A stretch of DNA of 64,000 nucleotides. It comes from Limnohabitans sp. Hippo3 (GTDB lineage: Bacteria > Pseudomonadota > Gammaproteobacteria > Burkholderiales > Burkholderiaceae_C). Location of the stretch: NCBI RefSeq assembly GCF_003063665.1, contig NZ_NESF01000009.1, positions 1-64,000 on the forward strand, in the 5' to 3' direction. Below, piece after piece: positions 33,970-43,231 of this stretch (positions are counted from its first letter, which is position 1; each line of letters opens with the position of its first letter). The notes under the pieces were generated by a model. The model ran no database searches. It saw nothing but the letters and a program-made list of their open reading frames with translations, and was not told where the DNA came from. The position numbers and the translations under genes are program-made.

Positions 33970-35559
33970 TCAAACTTTATCCAGCCCTTCTCGCACGGCC
34001 TCAGCCTGCTGCGCGATCTGCGCCTTGTCGTCCGCGCTCATCTTGCCCACATGTTTGACCATGAGCGCGGTGCGTGGGTTACCGGCAAAGTCTTGCTCGT
34101 GACGAATCAGAAAATCCCAGTACAGCGTGGTCATGGGGCAGGCGCTCGGGCCGGTGCGCTGCTCGGGTTGATAGCGGCAGCCTTTGCAGTAGTTGCTCAT
34201 GCGGCTGATGTATTGGCCGCTGGCCACATAGGGCTTGCTGGTGAAGCGCCCGCCGTTGGCGTGCAGGGCCATGCCCAAGGTGTTGGGCGTTTCCACCCAC
34301 TCGACCGCGTCCACGTACATGGCGCGGTACCAGGCGCTGACCTGTTGGGGTGACAGCCCGGCCAGCACCGCAAACTGCCCTGTGACCATGAGGCGCTGGA
34401 TGTGGTGCGCGTAACCGTGTTGGAGCGTTTGGCCGATGGTCGCTTGCATGCAGGCCATGTGGGTCTCGCCCGTCCAGTACCACTGGGGCAGGTCGCGGGT
34501 GTGGCCGTAGTGGTTGGCTTCGGCCATGTGCGGCATGTCCAGCCAGTAAACACCGCGAATGAACTCGCGCCAGCCCAGCACCTGGCGGATGAAGCCCTCC
34601 ACACTCGCCAGCGGCAATCCTCGTGCGTGGTAGGCCTGCTCGGCCGCTTCGATGACTTCGCGCGGGTTGAGCAGGTGCAGGTTCAGGCTGCTGGCCACCA
34701 GCGCGTGCCAGCCAAAAGGCAGCGTGGTCCACATGGCGTCTTGCCAGGCACCAAAGTTCTCCAGCCGCTGGTCGATGAAATGCTGCAAGGCCACGAGCGC
34801 ATCTTCGCGGGTCACGGGCCAGGCGAAGTGCTCGAGCTTGCCCGGGTGCCCGGCAAAGCGTGTTTGCACCAGCGCGATCACGTCTTGCGTCACGCGGCCG
34901 GGTGCAAAGCGGGCGGGCGGGGGCACGGTGCCCGGGCCTTTGGCGCCAAAGCCTTTGCGGTTGTCGGCATCAAAATTCCACTGGCCGCCGATGGGCGCTT
35001 TGCCTTCCATCAGCACGCCGTGGCGCTTGCGCATCTCGCGGTAAAAAAACTCCATGCGCAGCTCTTTCTTGTCGCCTGCCCATTTGGCAAATTCGGCGCG
35101 GCTGCACAAAAAGTGCGTGTCATTCACCCAGCGCAGCAAGGTCTGCGCGCGTTCGGCTGCGCCCTCGATCAGCCGCTCCATGCGCCAGGCCCCGGTTTCC
35201 ATGACCACCAGCGTCCGGGGCCTGTGGGTGTGCAGCGCGTGCGCCAGCCGTCCGGCAAAGTCGCCGGGCAGGCTCGGATCGTCCAGCTTCATATAAGTGC
35301 AAGGCCAGCGGCGGCGGTGGGCCTCGTTGGCAAAGTGCCGCATGCCCGACAAGAAGCTGGCGATGCGGGCCTTGTGGTTCCAGACTTCATCCGCCTCGCT
35401 GTCCGCCTCGATCATCAAGAGCCGGTCTTGCGCAGGGTCAAAACCATCGAGCGCCGGGCTGTCCCAGCCCAGTTGATCGCCCAGCACCAGCACCAGATGG
35501 CGGCAGGGCGTGAGCGTTTGGGGTGCAGGCTGGCCTGCGGCGTCTGTTTTGTGTGTCAT
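33970..35559 (-). CDS. FeS-type bacterial cryptochrome/(6-4) photolyase family protein
   Basis: 529 residues. N-terminal Rossmann-type domain (LVLVLGDQLGWDSPAL), then the helical FAD-binding region with GWREFIRGVYWLDMP, WYRAMYVDAVEWVETPNT and the cysteine set of the 4Fe-4S cluster (YCKGCRY ... SACPMTTLYWDFL). This is the PhrB/CryB group that repairs (6-4) photoproducts or acts in blue-light and singlet-oxygen responses. The ATG at 35559 begins the family sequence; the upstream frame is the DUF2256 gene in another phase. It follows that gene with a 2-base gap. Confidence 0.92.
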   Translation of the reverse strand: MTHKTDAAGQPAPQTLTPCRHLVLVLGDQLGWDSPALDGFDPAQDRLLMIEADSEADEVWNHKARIASFLSGMRHFANEAHRRRWPCTYMKLDDPSLPGDFAGRLAHALHTHRPRTLVVMETGAWRMERLIEGAAERAQTLLRWVNDTHFLCSRAEFAKWAGDKKELRMEFFYREMRKRHGVLMEGKAPIGGQWNFDADNRKGFGAKGPGTVPPPARFAPGRVTQDVIALVQTRFAGHPGKLEHFAWPVTREDALVALQHFIDQRLENFGAWQDAMWTTLPFGWHALVASSLNLHLLNPREVIEAAEQAYHARGLPLASVEGFIRQVLGWREFIRGVYWLDMPHMAEANHYGHTRDLPQWYWTGETHMACMQATIGQTLQHGYAHHIQRLMVTGQFAVLAGLSPQQVSAWYRAMYVDAVEWVETPNTLGMALHANGGRFTSKPYVASGQYISRMSNYCKGCRYQPEQRTGPSACPMTTLYWDFLIRHEQDFAGNPRTALMVKHVGKMSADDKAQIAQQAEAVREGLDKV

Positions 35560-35561
35560 GC

Positions 35562-35753
35562 TCAGCGTTCGGTGCGGGATGGTGCTGATGGGGCGGCTTT
35601 GGATTTGTCTGCGCGGCAGCGGTCGCTGCAGTACAACACGCTGTCCCAGTTTTTGGCCCAGCTTTTGCGCCAGCTCATGGCGCGGCCACAAACTGCGCAA
35701 GGTTTTTGCGGCAAATCCTGCTTGTTCCCTTTAAAACCCGAGGGTTTGGGCAT
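35562..35753 (-). CDS. DUF2256 family small zinc-finger-like protein
   Basis: 63 residues. The family pattern is complete: KQDLPQKPCAVCGRAMSWRKSW, KNWDSVLYCSDRCR, with four cysteines in two CxxC/CxxxC pairs. DUF2256 genes are regularly found beside FeS-type cryptochromes/photolyases, exactly as here, but the function is not known. The ATG at 35753 has GGAG 6 bases upstream. It is too short to stand out in an ORF scan because it sits inside a longer opposite-strand frame of the peroxidase gene. Confidence 0.88.
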   Translation of the reverse strand: MPKPSGFKGNKQDLPQKPCAVCGRAMSWRKSWAKNWDSVLYCSDRCRADKSKAAPSAPSRTER

Positions 35754-35806
35754 GCGGTTCTCCAATGAAAAGGGGGCGGCGTGACAATCCGCACAAACAA
35801 GTTTAA

Positions 35807-35816
35807 ACTGATCAGT
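35807..35816. promoter_or_regulatory. Palindrome ACTGATCAGT in a bidirectional promoter
   Basis: A perfect 10-bp palindrome in the roughly 90-base interval between the divergent DUF2256 and glutathione-peroxidase starts. TGATC recalls the -35 element of RpoE/ChrR-type singlet-oxygen promoters, but I could not find a matching -10, so the site is reported only as an operator candidate. Confidence 0.25.
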
Positions 35817-35840
35817 CACAAAATGAATTTTGAAGTGCAA

Positions 35841-36449
35841 ATGAATCACTCCTGGGTTAACCATTGGATGGGTCGCCTCGCGATGGCCGTGGTGGCCGCC
35901 ATGCTGGGCTTGGGCCTGGAAGCGGCGCAGGCCGCCAGCCCGCCAACGGGCGGCAACAGCACGGCCTGCCCTGCCTTGTTGAACCACACGTTTGAGCGTT
36001 TGCAGGATGAGAAGCCCCAATCGCTGTGCCAGTATGCGGGCAAAGTGGTGCTGGTGGTCAACACCGCCAGTTTTTGCGGCTTCACCTCGCAGTACAAAGG
36101 TCTGGAGGCGTTGAACACGAAATACAAGGACCAGGGCCTGGTGGTGTTGGGCTTTCCGTCGAATGACTTTGCGCAGGAAAAAGGCAGCAACAAAGAGATT
36201 GCTGATTTTTGTGAAAGCACCTTTGGCGTGAAGTTCCCCATGTTCACCAAAATCCAGGTCACCGGGGATGGTGCTGCGCCCCTGTTCAAACAGCTCACCG
36301 CGCAAACTGGCCAGAAGCCGCGCTGGAACTTTCACAAATACCTGATCGGCCGTGACGGCAAGGTGATTGACCAATACAACAGCATGATCGGACCGGAAAG
36401 CAAAACCCTGGTGTCGGCCATCGACAAAGCCCTGAAAGCCAAGCCATGA
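35841..36449 (+). CDS. Glutathione peroxidase family protein, periplasmic
   Basis: About 202 residues with a signal sequence (AMAVVAAMLGLGLEAAQA), so the product is exported. Thioredoxin-fold peroxidase with the active-site Cys in NTASFCGFTSQYKGLE and the Trp in WNFHKYLIG. The usual GFPCNQF motif reads GFPSNDF, so the tetrad Gln is replaced by Asp. The start is uncertain: ATG at 35823, 35841 or 35868, or GTG at 35781. It begins a plus-strand operon and overlaps the next gene by 4 bases. Confidence 0.85.
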   Translation: MNHSWVNHWMGRLAMAVVAAMLGLGLEAAQAASPPTGGNSTACPALLNHTFERLQDEKPQSLCQYAGKVVLVVNTASFCGFTSQYKGLEALNTKYKDQGLVVLGFPSNDFAQEKGSNKEIADFCESTFGVKFPMFTKIQVTGDGAAPLFKQLTAQTGQKPRWNFHKYLIGRDGKVIDQYNSMIGPESKTLVSAIDKALKAKP

Positions 36450-37789
36450 GCCCGACGTCAAAGCCGCGCATGAAACTGGCCATCGTGGGCTCGGGCATTT
36501 CTGGCCTGGCCGTGGCCCACACCCTGAAAGACCACGCCGACATCACCGTGTTCGAGGCGGGCGATTATTTCGGCGGCCACACCCACACGGTGGACGTGAC
36601 CTTGCCCACGCCGCAGGGCCTGGTGACGCACGGTGTAGACACCGGCTTTCTGGTGTTCAACGAACGCACCTACCCCAACCTGATCAACCTGTTTGCTGAG
36701 CTGGGCGTGGAGACCGCGCCGTCGGACATGTCGTTTTCGGTCCAGGTGCCGGGGGCGCTGAATGGCAAAACCCTGGAGTGGAGTGGCACCGACCTGAACA
36801 GCGTGTTCGCGCAGCGTGCCAACCTGGTCAACCCACGCTTTTGGCGCATGCTGGCCGATGTGTTGCGTTTCAATGCGCTGTGCACCCGCATCGCCAAAGA
36901 GCAGCGCGAGAAAGAACTGCAGCAACCGCTCTCCGACTTTTTGCGCACACACAAGTTCAGCGAGCCGTTTCGCGATTGGTATTTCCTGCCCATGCTGGGC
37001 TGCATCTGGAGTTGCCCGACCGACCAGATGCTGCAGTTTCCGGTGGCGACCATGATCCGGTTTTGCCACAACCACGGCCTGATCCAGGTGACGAATCGCC
37101 CGCAGTGGTTCAGTGTGGTGGGCGGTGCCCGAAACTACGTTGAGAAAATTCTTGCGGGTGTGTACGACAAGCGCCTGAACACCCCGGTGCGATTGATCGA
37201 GCGCGATGCACAAGGCGTGCGCGTCATCACCGACGGCCATGCCGAGCGCTTTGACCAGGTGGTCATCGCCACCCACACTGACCAGGCTTTGGGTTTGCTG
37301 CGCGAGCCCAGCACGTACGAGCGCAGCCTGCTGGGTGCCATCCGCTACCAGGACAACCGTGCCGTGCTGCACACCGACGCCAGCGTGCTGCCCGCCAACC
37401 CCAAGACCTGGGCCGCGTGGAATTACGAACGCGCCGCCAGCAGCGAGCGCGAGTCCTCGCGAGTGTGCCTGCATTACCTGCTCAACCGTTTGCAACGCAT
37501 CCCGTTTGCGCAGCCTGTGCTGGTCTCGCTCAACCCGCTGCAGACCATTGACCCGGCCACCATCGTGGGCGAATACGACTATGCGCACCCGGTGTTTGAC
37601 CTGGCCGCCATCGAAGCGCAAAAGAAATTGCCCTTGCTGCAAGGCCAACAACACACCTGGTATGCCGGGGCCTGGACGGGTTATGGTTTTCACGAAGACG
37701 GGCTCAAGTCGGGCCTGCAAGTGGGCCGGGCCTTGCTCAAACGCATCCACGAACAGGCCCACCCTGTTCAGGACAGACTGGCCGCATGA
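36446..37789 (+). CDS. FAD-dependent amine oxidase-like oxidoreductase
   Basis: 447 residues. FAD-binding dinucleotide motif GSGISGLAVAHTL followed by FEAGDYFGGHTHTVDV and GVDTGFLVFNERTYPN, and a C-terminal FAD contact in WYAGAWTGYGFHEDGLKSG. This family sits next to DUF1365 and cyclopropane-fatty-acid-synthase-like genes in many bacteria, including the RpoE-controlled set of Rhodobacter sphaeroides, and probably modifies membrane lipids. The ATGA overlaps link it to both neighbours. Confidence 0.88.
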   Translation: MSPTSKPRMKLAIVGSGISGLAVAHTLKDHADITVFEAGDYFGGHTHTVDVTLPTPQGLVTHGVDTGFLVFNERTYPNLINLFAELGVETAPSDMSFSVQVPGALNGKTLEWSGTDLNSVFAQRANLVNPRFWRMLADVLRFNALCTRIAKEQREKELQQPLSDFLRTHKFSEPFRDWYFLPMLGCIWSCPTDQMLQFPVATMIRFCHNHGLIQVTNRPQWFSVVGGARNYVEKILAGVYDKRLNTPVRLIERDAQGVRVITDGHAERFDQVVIATHTDQALGLLREPSTYERSLLGAIRYQDNRAVLHTDASVLPANPKTWAAWNYERAASSERESSRVCLHYLLNRLQRIPFAQPVLVSLNPLQTIDPATIVGEYDYAHPVFDLAAIEAQKKLPLLQGQQHTWYAGAWTGYGFHEDGLKSGLQVGRALLKRIHEQAHPVQDRLAA

Positions 37790-38577
37790 CACCCACCCCG
37801 GTCTATGCCCACACCGCCCTCATCGGTTGGGGCCAGGTGCGCCACACGCGCCACCGCCCGGCGCACCACGCCTTCGCTTACCCCACGGCGTTTTTGATGC
37901 TGCCCATGCGCAGCATGCATGCGGGCGCGTGCCGCACCGATCTGGCCATCAACCGCCGCGCCTGGTTCGCCTTCCATGACGCCGACCATGGCGATGGCCG
38001 CCCTGCTGAGACAGGTGGTGCGCTGGCCTGGCTGGACGAATTGCTGCAAAAAGAAGGCATTTGTGATGCCACAGGCGAGGTCTGGCTGCAGGCCTTTCCG
38101 CGTGTGCTGGGCCATGCCTTCAAGCCTGTGAGCTTTTGGTACGCGCACCGCGCCGATGGCAGCCTGGCCGCCATCGTGGCCGAGGTGAACAACACTTTTG
38201 GCGAGCGCCACTGTTACCTGCTGCCCGAGCCGCAATACGGCCAAACCCTGCTGGCCCACAAAGTGTTCCACGTCTCGCCCTTTTGCGATGTGCAGGGCGA
38301 GTACCGATTCCGTTTCATGCGCACACAGCACAAGGGCCAAGACCGCATCGTCGCGCGCGTGGACCACACCGACGACGAAGGCCCCTTGATCGACACCAGC
38401 TGGAGCGGTGTGCTCGAACCTGCGACGGCAGCCGCCCTGCGCCGCGTGATGTGGCGCTTTCCCTTGCTCACACTGGGTGTGGTAGCGCGCATCCACTGGC
38501 ACGCACTCTTGCTGTGGCTGAAAAAAGTACCGTTCTGGCACAAGCCAGAACCGCCCCGCGATTTTGTGACCCGATGA
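37786..38577 (+). CDS. DUF1365 family protein
   Basis: 263 residues with the family hallmarks HTRHRPAHHAFAYP near the N-terminus, PRVLGHAFKPVSFWYAH and AEVNNTFGERHCYLL. The function is unproven; it is almost always next to the flavin oxidoreductase and the fatty-acid cyclopropane synthase-like gene, as here, and is taken to act on the same lipid substrate. It overlaps the upstream gene by 4 bases. Confidence 0.88.
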   Translation: MTPTPVYAHTALIGWGQVRHTRHRPAHHAFAYPTAFLMLPMRSMHAGACRTDLAINRRAWFAFHDADHGDGRPAETGGALAWLDELLQKEGICDATGEVWLQAFPRVLGHAFKPVSFWYAHRADGSLAAIVAEVNNTFGERHCYLLPEPQYGQTLLAHKVFHVSPFCDVQGEYRFRFMRTQHKGQDRIVARVDHTDDEGPLIDTSWSGVLEPATAAALRRVMWRFPLLTLGVVARIHWHALLLWLKKVPFWHKPEPPRDFVTR

Positions 38578-38593
38578 ACCCTGGACCCACCGG

Positions 38594-39853
38594 ATGCCCA
38601 CCACGATGAAGACCGCCAACCCTGCCACTGCCTTGGGCGCTTCCAGCGCCGCAGCGCAGATTCCGCACGCCAGTTTGCCCAAAGCCGCTACCCGTTTGCT
38701 GGGCCTGCTCACCCGTCTGAAAATCGGCACGCTCACCTTGCATGCGCCCGATGGCAATTTTCAGGTTTTTGGCACGCACGAAGCCCCGTTCGCGGCCCTG
38801 CACATCCACCGCTGGTCGGTCTGCGCCGAGGTGCTCAAGTCGGGCGACATTGGCTTTGCCGAAGGCTACATGGCGGGTGACTGGGACACGCCCGATCTGG
38901 CCGCCTTGCTGCGCCTGTTGATCGCCAACCGCACGCAAATCGAGGGCGCGATTTACGGCCACTGGCTGGGGCGGCTGGTCTACCGTGTCAAGCACCTGCT
39001 CAATCGCAACAACCGCAGTAACAGCCGCAAGAACATCCACGCGCATTACGACCTGGGCAACGCTTTTTACGAGTTGTGGCTCGATGGCACGATGAACTAC
39101 TCGTCGGCCTGGTTCGACGGCGACAAAACGCAGCCCATGGCCGATGCCCAAAAAGCCAAGGTGCGCCGCGCCTTGCGCATGGTCAACACCCAGCCGGGCG
39201 ACCGCGTGCTCGAAATTGGTTGCGGCTGGGGCGCTCTGGCCGAATCGGCCACCACCGAATTTGGTGCGCACATCACGGGCGTGACTTTGTCCACCGAGCA
39301 GCTGGCGTTTGCCCAAGCCCGCATGCAATCGCACGGCGTACAGCAGCGGGCCGATTTGCGCTTGCAGGACTACCGCGACATCCACGACGGCCCGTACGAC
39401 GCGATCTGCTCGATCGAGATGATCGAGGCGGTGGGGCAAGAATACTGGCCCACCTATTTCCAGACGGTGAGCCGTTTGCTCAAGTCCGGTGGCCGCGCTT
39501 GCATCCAGAGCATCACCATCGACGACGCGCTGTTTGAGCGCTACCTGCACTCGACTGACTTCATCCAGCAGTACATCTTTCCGGGTGGCTGTTTGCCCAG
39601 TCCCAGCGAGTTCCGCAAACAGGCACAAGCCGCGGGCTTGCAGGTGGTCGACGAGCTGAACTTCGGCCCCGACTACGCCGAGACGCTGCGCCGTTGGCGC
39701 GAGAGTTTCGTGGCGCAACTCCATACTGTGCGGACCCTGAAATTTGACGAGCGTTTCATCCGCTTGTGGACCTTTTACCTGGCGTACTGCGAAGCCGCTT
39801 TCGATGAAGCCAACATCGACGTGGTGCAGTTCACCTTGGCCAAACCGGGCTGA
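38594..39853 (+). CDS. Cyclopropane-fatty-acid-phospholipid synthase family methyltransferase
   Basis: 419 residues. SAM-binding motif VLEIGCGWGALAESA, with the family lead-in YDLGNAFYELWLDGTMNYSSAWF and the C-terminal FPGGCLPS. It transfers a methyl(ene) group from SAM to unsaturated acyl chains of membrane phospholipids. In the context of the preceding flavin enzyme and DUF1365 it may belong to a photooxidative lipid-modification route such as furan-fatty-acid synthesis rather than simple cyclopropanation; this is inference. An ATG 12 bases later is an alternative start. Confidence 0.92.
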   Translation: MPTTMKTANPATALGASSAAAQIPHASLPKAATRLLGLLTRLKIGTLTLHAPDGNFQVFGTHEAPFAALHIHRWSVCAEVLKSGDIGFAEGYMAGDWDTPDLAALLRLLIANRTQIEGAIYGHWLGRLVYRVKHLLNRNNRSNSRKNIHAHYDLGNAFYELWLDGTMNYSSAWFDGDKTQPMADAQKAKVRRALRMVNTQPGDRVLEIGCGWGALAESATTEFGAHITGVTLSTEQLAFAQARMQSHGVQQRADLRLQDYRDIHDGPYDAICSIEMIEAVGQEYWPTYFQTVSRLLKSGGRACIQSITIDDALFERYLHSTDFIQQYIFPGGCLPSPSEFRKQAQAAGLQVVDELNFGPDYAETLRRWRESFVAQLHTVRTLKFDERFIRLWTFYLAYCEAAFDEANIDVVQFTLAKPG

Positions 39854-40473
39854 TGCGCATGCACACCCCGCTGAAAACGATGTTGGCATTGTGGCTGCGC
39901 CGACAGGGGGTGCAAGGCGCGGGTGTTGCTGTCCTTTTGGCTGCGTTGCACGGGGCTGCGCAAGCCCAGGCCAACAGCGTGTCCAGCCACCAAGTGGCCT
40001 ATGCGCGCCCCGAAGTGGCCGCCTTGAGCGGCGTGGTGCCTACCGCACCTGTGCGCTTGCGGGTCTGGGGCTTCGAGGTGTATGACGCGAGGCTATGGAC
40101 GCCTGTGGGTTTTCGGCACAGCCAGTATGCGCAATATTCGTTTGCCCTGGAGCTGCAGTACCTGCGCCGCTTGGAAGGCTCGGCCATCGCCAGCCGCTCC
40201 ATCGACGAAATGCGGCGCGTGGGCAGCTTCAGCGACGCGCAGGCGCAAAGCTGGCTCGCTGCCATGCGCGAGTTGTTTCCCAATGTGAGCGAGGGTGAGC
40301 GCATCACGGGCGTGAACCTGCCGGGTGTGGGCGCCGAGTTCTGGGTCAATGGCCAGCGTGTGGGGGCGGTCAATGACCTGGCTTTTGCGCGTTTGTTTTT
40401 TGGCATCTGGCTCGATGAACGCAGCTCCGAGCCCAAGATGCGGGCCCAATTGCTGCAGGGTTTGCAGCCATGA
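39853..40473 (+). CDS. Chalcone isomerase-like periplasmic protein
   Basis: 206 residues with a signal peptide (ending GAAQAQA) and a chalcone-isomerase-like fold: LRVWGFEVYDARLWTP, YSFALELQYLRRLEGSAIASRS, GVGAEFWVNGQRVGAV and a terminal FFGIWLDERSSEPKMRAQLL. Bacterial members are not flavonoid enzymes; fatty-acid binding is suggested for related folds. It shares one base with the preceding stop (TGATG) and overlaps the next gene by 4 bases. Confidence 0.83.
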   Translation: MRMHTPLKTMLALWLRRQGVQGAGVAVLLAALHGAAQAQANSVSSHQVAYARPEVAALSGVVPTAPVRLRVWGFEVYDARLWTPVGFRHSQYAQYSFALELQYLRRLEGSAIASRSIDEMRRVGSFSDAQAQSWLAAMRELFPNVSEGERITGVNLPGVGAEFWVNGQRVGAVNDLAFARLFFGIWLDERSSEPKMRAQLLQGLQP

Positions 40474-41795
40474 ACGTCGCGCCCGCCTCTTTGGCTGTTG
40501 TGCCGCGTTCGGCCTCAGCGGCTTATGGTTTGCTGGGCTTGCCCTTGGCCTTCGTGGCTTTGCCGGTGTATGTGCATCTGCCCAACCTGTATGCCCAGCA
40601 ATACGGCGTGCCGCTGGCCGCTTTGGGTGCGGTGCTCTTGCTCAGCCGCAGCATCGACGCGGTGTTGGACCCGTGGCTCGGGCGTTGGGGTGACCGCCTT
40701 TACCGTCATTCGTGGCGAGCCGTGTGGCTGGCCGCTGTGTTGTTGGCCTTGGCCGTGGCGCTGGGTTTTGCGGCTTTGTTTTTTCCTCCCGCGGCGGCTT
40801 TGTCGCCCACGGGCTTGCTGGTGTGGGCGGGCTGCGCGCTCACGCTCAGCCATCTGGCGTACAGCGGGCTGGGCATCCTGCACCAGGCTTGGGCAGCGCG
40901 GCAGGGCGGCGGGGGCATCGCGCAAAGTCGCTGGGTCGCGTGGCGCGAAGGCTTTGCCCTGGTCGGTGTGTTGCTGGCGTCGGCCTTGCCCGCATTGTGG
41001 GGCTGGGAGCTGACCACGGTTTTGCTGGTGCTCATGCTGGCGCTGGGCTTGTTCAGTTGGCGGCGAACTGCTCGCAGTGCCTTGGCACCCGATGGGGCTG
41101 TGCCTCAAGGCCATGAGGCCGGCAGCCTTTGGCAGCCGTGGCGACATGCAGGTTTTCGCCGCTTATTGATGGTGTTCATGCTCAATGGCCTGGCCAGTGC
41201 CGTGCCCGCCACGCTGGTGCTGTTTTTTGTGCAGGACCGGTTGCAAGCGCCCAAGGCCATGGAGCCGTTGTTCTTGGGTCTGTATTTCGCCGCCGGGGCG
41301 CTGTCGTTTCCGCTGTGGCTCCAGGTGATCGACCGCATCGGCTTGCTGCGCACCTGGGCCACCGGCATGGCCTTGTCGGTGCTGGCTTTTGTCAGCGTGG
41401 TCACCTTGGGCGCGGGTGACACCACCGGATTTTTGGTGGTGTGTGCCCTGTCCGGCATGGCGCTGGGTGCGGACCTCACGGTGCCTGGTGCCCTTCTGAA
41501 TCAGCTGATTGACCGCTGCGGCGAGCGGGGCCGCACAGACGGCGCCTTCATGGGCTGGTGGAATCTGGCCACCAAACTCAATCTGGCTTTTGCCGCCGGG
41601 CTGTCGCTGCCATTGCTTGGCTTGTGGGGTTATGCCCCGGGCCAGCAGGGCGCCGATGCCGTGCTGGCGCTGGGCCTGGCTTATGGCCTATTGCCTTGCG
41701 TGCTCAAGCTTTTGGCTGGACTGGCTTTGTATGCGGGCCTGATGCGTCGGCCCGATTTGATCTCGGGGTCTGATGTGGCCCATTCTGCAACATGA
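40470..41795 (+). CDS. GPH/MelB-type major facilitator transporter
   Basis: 441 residues with 12 membrane segments. The entry AYGLLGLPLAFVALPVYVHLPNLYA and the DPWLGRWGDR loop between TM2 and TM3 match the glycoside-pentoside-hexuronide/cation symporter family. A transporter of this family is also present in the RpoE-controlled operon of Rhodobacter sphaeroides, where its cargo is unknown. A lipid-derived substrate is suggested only by context. Confidence 0.86.
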   Translation: MNVAPASLAVVPRSASAAYGLLGLPLAFVALPVYVHLPNLYAQQYGVPLAALGAVLLLSRSIDAVLDPWLGRWGDRLYRHSWRAVWLAAVLLALAVALGFAALFFPPAAALSPTGLLVWAGCALTLSHLAYSGLGILHQAWAARQGGGGIAQSRWVAWREGFALVGVLLASALPALWGWELTTVLLVLMLALGLFSWRRTARSALAPDGAVPQGHEAGSLWQPWRHAGFRRLLMVFMLNGLASAVPATLVLFFVQDRLQAPKAMEPLFLGLYFAAGALSFPLWLQVIDRIGLLRTWATGMALSVLAFVSVVTLGAGDTTGFLVVCALSGMALGADLTVPGALLNQLIDRCGERGRTDGAFMGWWNLATKLNLAFAAGLSLPLLGLWGYAPGQQGADAVLALGLAYGLLPCVLKLLAGLALYAGLMRRPDLISGSDVAHSAT

Positions 41796-41841
41796 AGATT
41801 TGGCGTGATGCCGCTTTGACACCCGACAACTGGAGCCCACC

Positions 41842-42444
41842 ATGCGTCCAAACAACGCCTTGATTCACCGCCGCACCGCCCTGACCCGTCTGGCCGCTTT
41901 GCCTGTGGTGGCGACCACGCCGTTCCTGGCCAGCTGCGCCGGGCCGCAAGTGCAACAGTACGCGCAAGAAAAACCGCAACTGGATTTGCGCACCTATTTC
42001 AATGGCACCATCGACGCCTGGGGCGTGTTCACCGACCGCAGCGGTCAGGTCGTCAAGCGCTTCACCGTGGTGATGGACTGCAGCTGGAACGGGGACGAAG
42101 GCGTGCTGGACGAGGCCTTTGTCTACTCGGACGGGACCACACAGCGCCGCATCTGGAAACTCAAGGCCGGACCCAACGGCACGTACACGGGCCGCGCCGA
42201 CGACGTGGTGGGCGAGGCTTCTGGTCAGGTCAGCGGCAATGCGTTTCGCTGGGGCTACACGCTGGCGCTGCCAGTCGATGGCCGGGTCTGGTACGTTGAC
42301 TTTGACGACTGGATGTACCTGATGGACGACCGCGTCATGCTTAACAAAGCCACCATGAGCAAATGGGGCGTGACGCTGGGCGAGGTCACCTTGTCCTTCA
42401 CACGCCGCACGCCTTTGGCGGCCAAGTCGGGTGGATGCGCATGA
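41842..42444 (+). CDS. DUF3833 family lipoprotein
   Basis: 200 residues. The lipoprotein signal ends at FLASCAG. The family pattern follows: LDLRTYFNGTIDAWGVFTDR, VMDCSWNGDEGVLDEAFVYSDGTTQRR, WYVDFDDWMYLMDD. Its role is unknown. It lies in the same lipid/photooxidative set, and its stop overlaps the start of the SDR gene (ATGA). Confidence 0.87.
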   Translation: MRPNNALIHRRTALTRLAALPVVATTPFLASCAGPQVQQYAQEKPQLDLRTYFNGTIDAWGVFTDRSGQVVKRFTVVMDCSWNGDEGVLDEAFVYSDGTTQRRIWKLKAGPNGTYTGRADDVVGEASGQVSGNAFRWGYTLALPVDGRVWYVDFDDWMYLMDDRVMLNKATMSKWGVTLGEVTLSFTRRTPLAAKSGGCA

Positions 42445-43211
42445 GCTTGAACAAGCAAATCACCGATTGGCAGGGCCGTCGGGTCTGGTTGGTGGGCGCA
42501 TCCACCGGCATTGGTTTGGCCTGTGCGCAGGCGCTGCGTGAGGCGGGTGCGCAAGTGGTGGTGTCGGCCCGTAATGCGCAAACTGTGCAGGACTGGGCCG
42601 CGCAGGATGCGGGGGTGAAGTGGCTTGCGCTCGACGTGAGCGATGGCCCCCAGGTACAGGCCGCTGCCCGCGCCCTGCTGGCCGAAGGCCCGCTTGACAT
42701 GGTCGTGTATGCGGCAGGCTACTACCGCGCCCAACGCGCCACCGCCATGGATCTGGACGACTTGCTGCAGCACGACAAGGTCAACTACCAAGGCGCATTG
42801 CAGGTGATTCACGCGGTGCTGCCCGGCATGCTCGCGCAAGGCCGCGGGCACATCAGTTTGCTCAGCAGCGTGGCCGGCTGGCGCGGCCTGCCCAATGGCC
42901 TGGCCTATGGCCCGACCAAGGCCGCCCTCACCCACTTAGCCGAGACCCTTTACATGGACCTGCAAGATCAGGGCATTGGCGTGAGCGTGGTCAATCCCGG
43001 ATTTGTGGCCACGCCGCTCACGGCGCAAAACCAATTCACCATGCCCGCGCTCATCAGTCCCGAGCAAGCCGCACGCCACATGCTCCGGGGCTGGGCGCAA
43101 GGCCAGTTCGACATTCATTTTCCGAAGCGCTTCACCCTTTGGCTGAAGTTGTTGCGCCTCTTGCCCTATCGCCTGTACTTCCCGCTGGTGCGCAAGTTCA
43201 CGGGCTTGTAA
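42441..43211 (+). CDS. Short-chain dehydrogenase/reductase
   Basis: 256 residues with a complete SDR active site: VGASTGIGLACAQAL, YAAGYYR in the NAG position, LLSSVAGWRG, and the catalytic Tyr/Lys in YGPTKAAL. The C-terminus is hydrophobic and basic (FTLWLKLLRLLPYRLYFPLV), suggesting membrane association. The ATG at 42441 is chosen because of the 4-base overlap with the DUF3833 stop. Confidence 0.88.
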   Translation: MSLNKQITDWQGRRVWLVGASTGIGLACAQALREAGAQVVVSARNAQTVQDWAAQDAGVKWLALDVSDGPQVQAAARALLAEGPLDMVVYAAGYYRAQRATAMDLDDLLQHDKVNYQGALQVIHAVLPGMLAQGRGHISLLSSVAGWRGLPNGLAYGPTKAALTHLAETLYMDLQDQGIGVSVVNPGFVATPLTAQNQFTMPALISPEQAARHMLRGWAQGQFDIHFPKRFTLWLKLLRLLPYRLYFPLVRKFTGL

Positions 43212-43231
43212 GTCTGAATGGAAAGCCGCTC

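Noticed and set aside
35754..35840. RpoE/ChrR-type ECF promoter
   Set aside because: A TGATC element exists inside a palindrome, but no fitting -10 element was found at the right distance.
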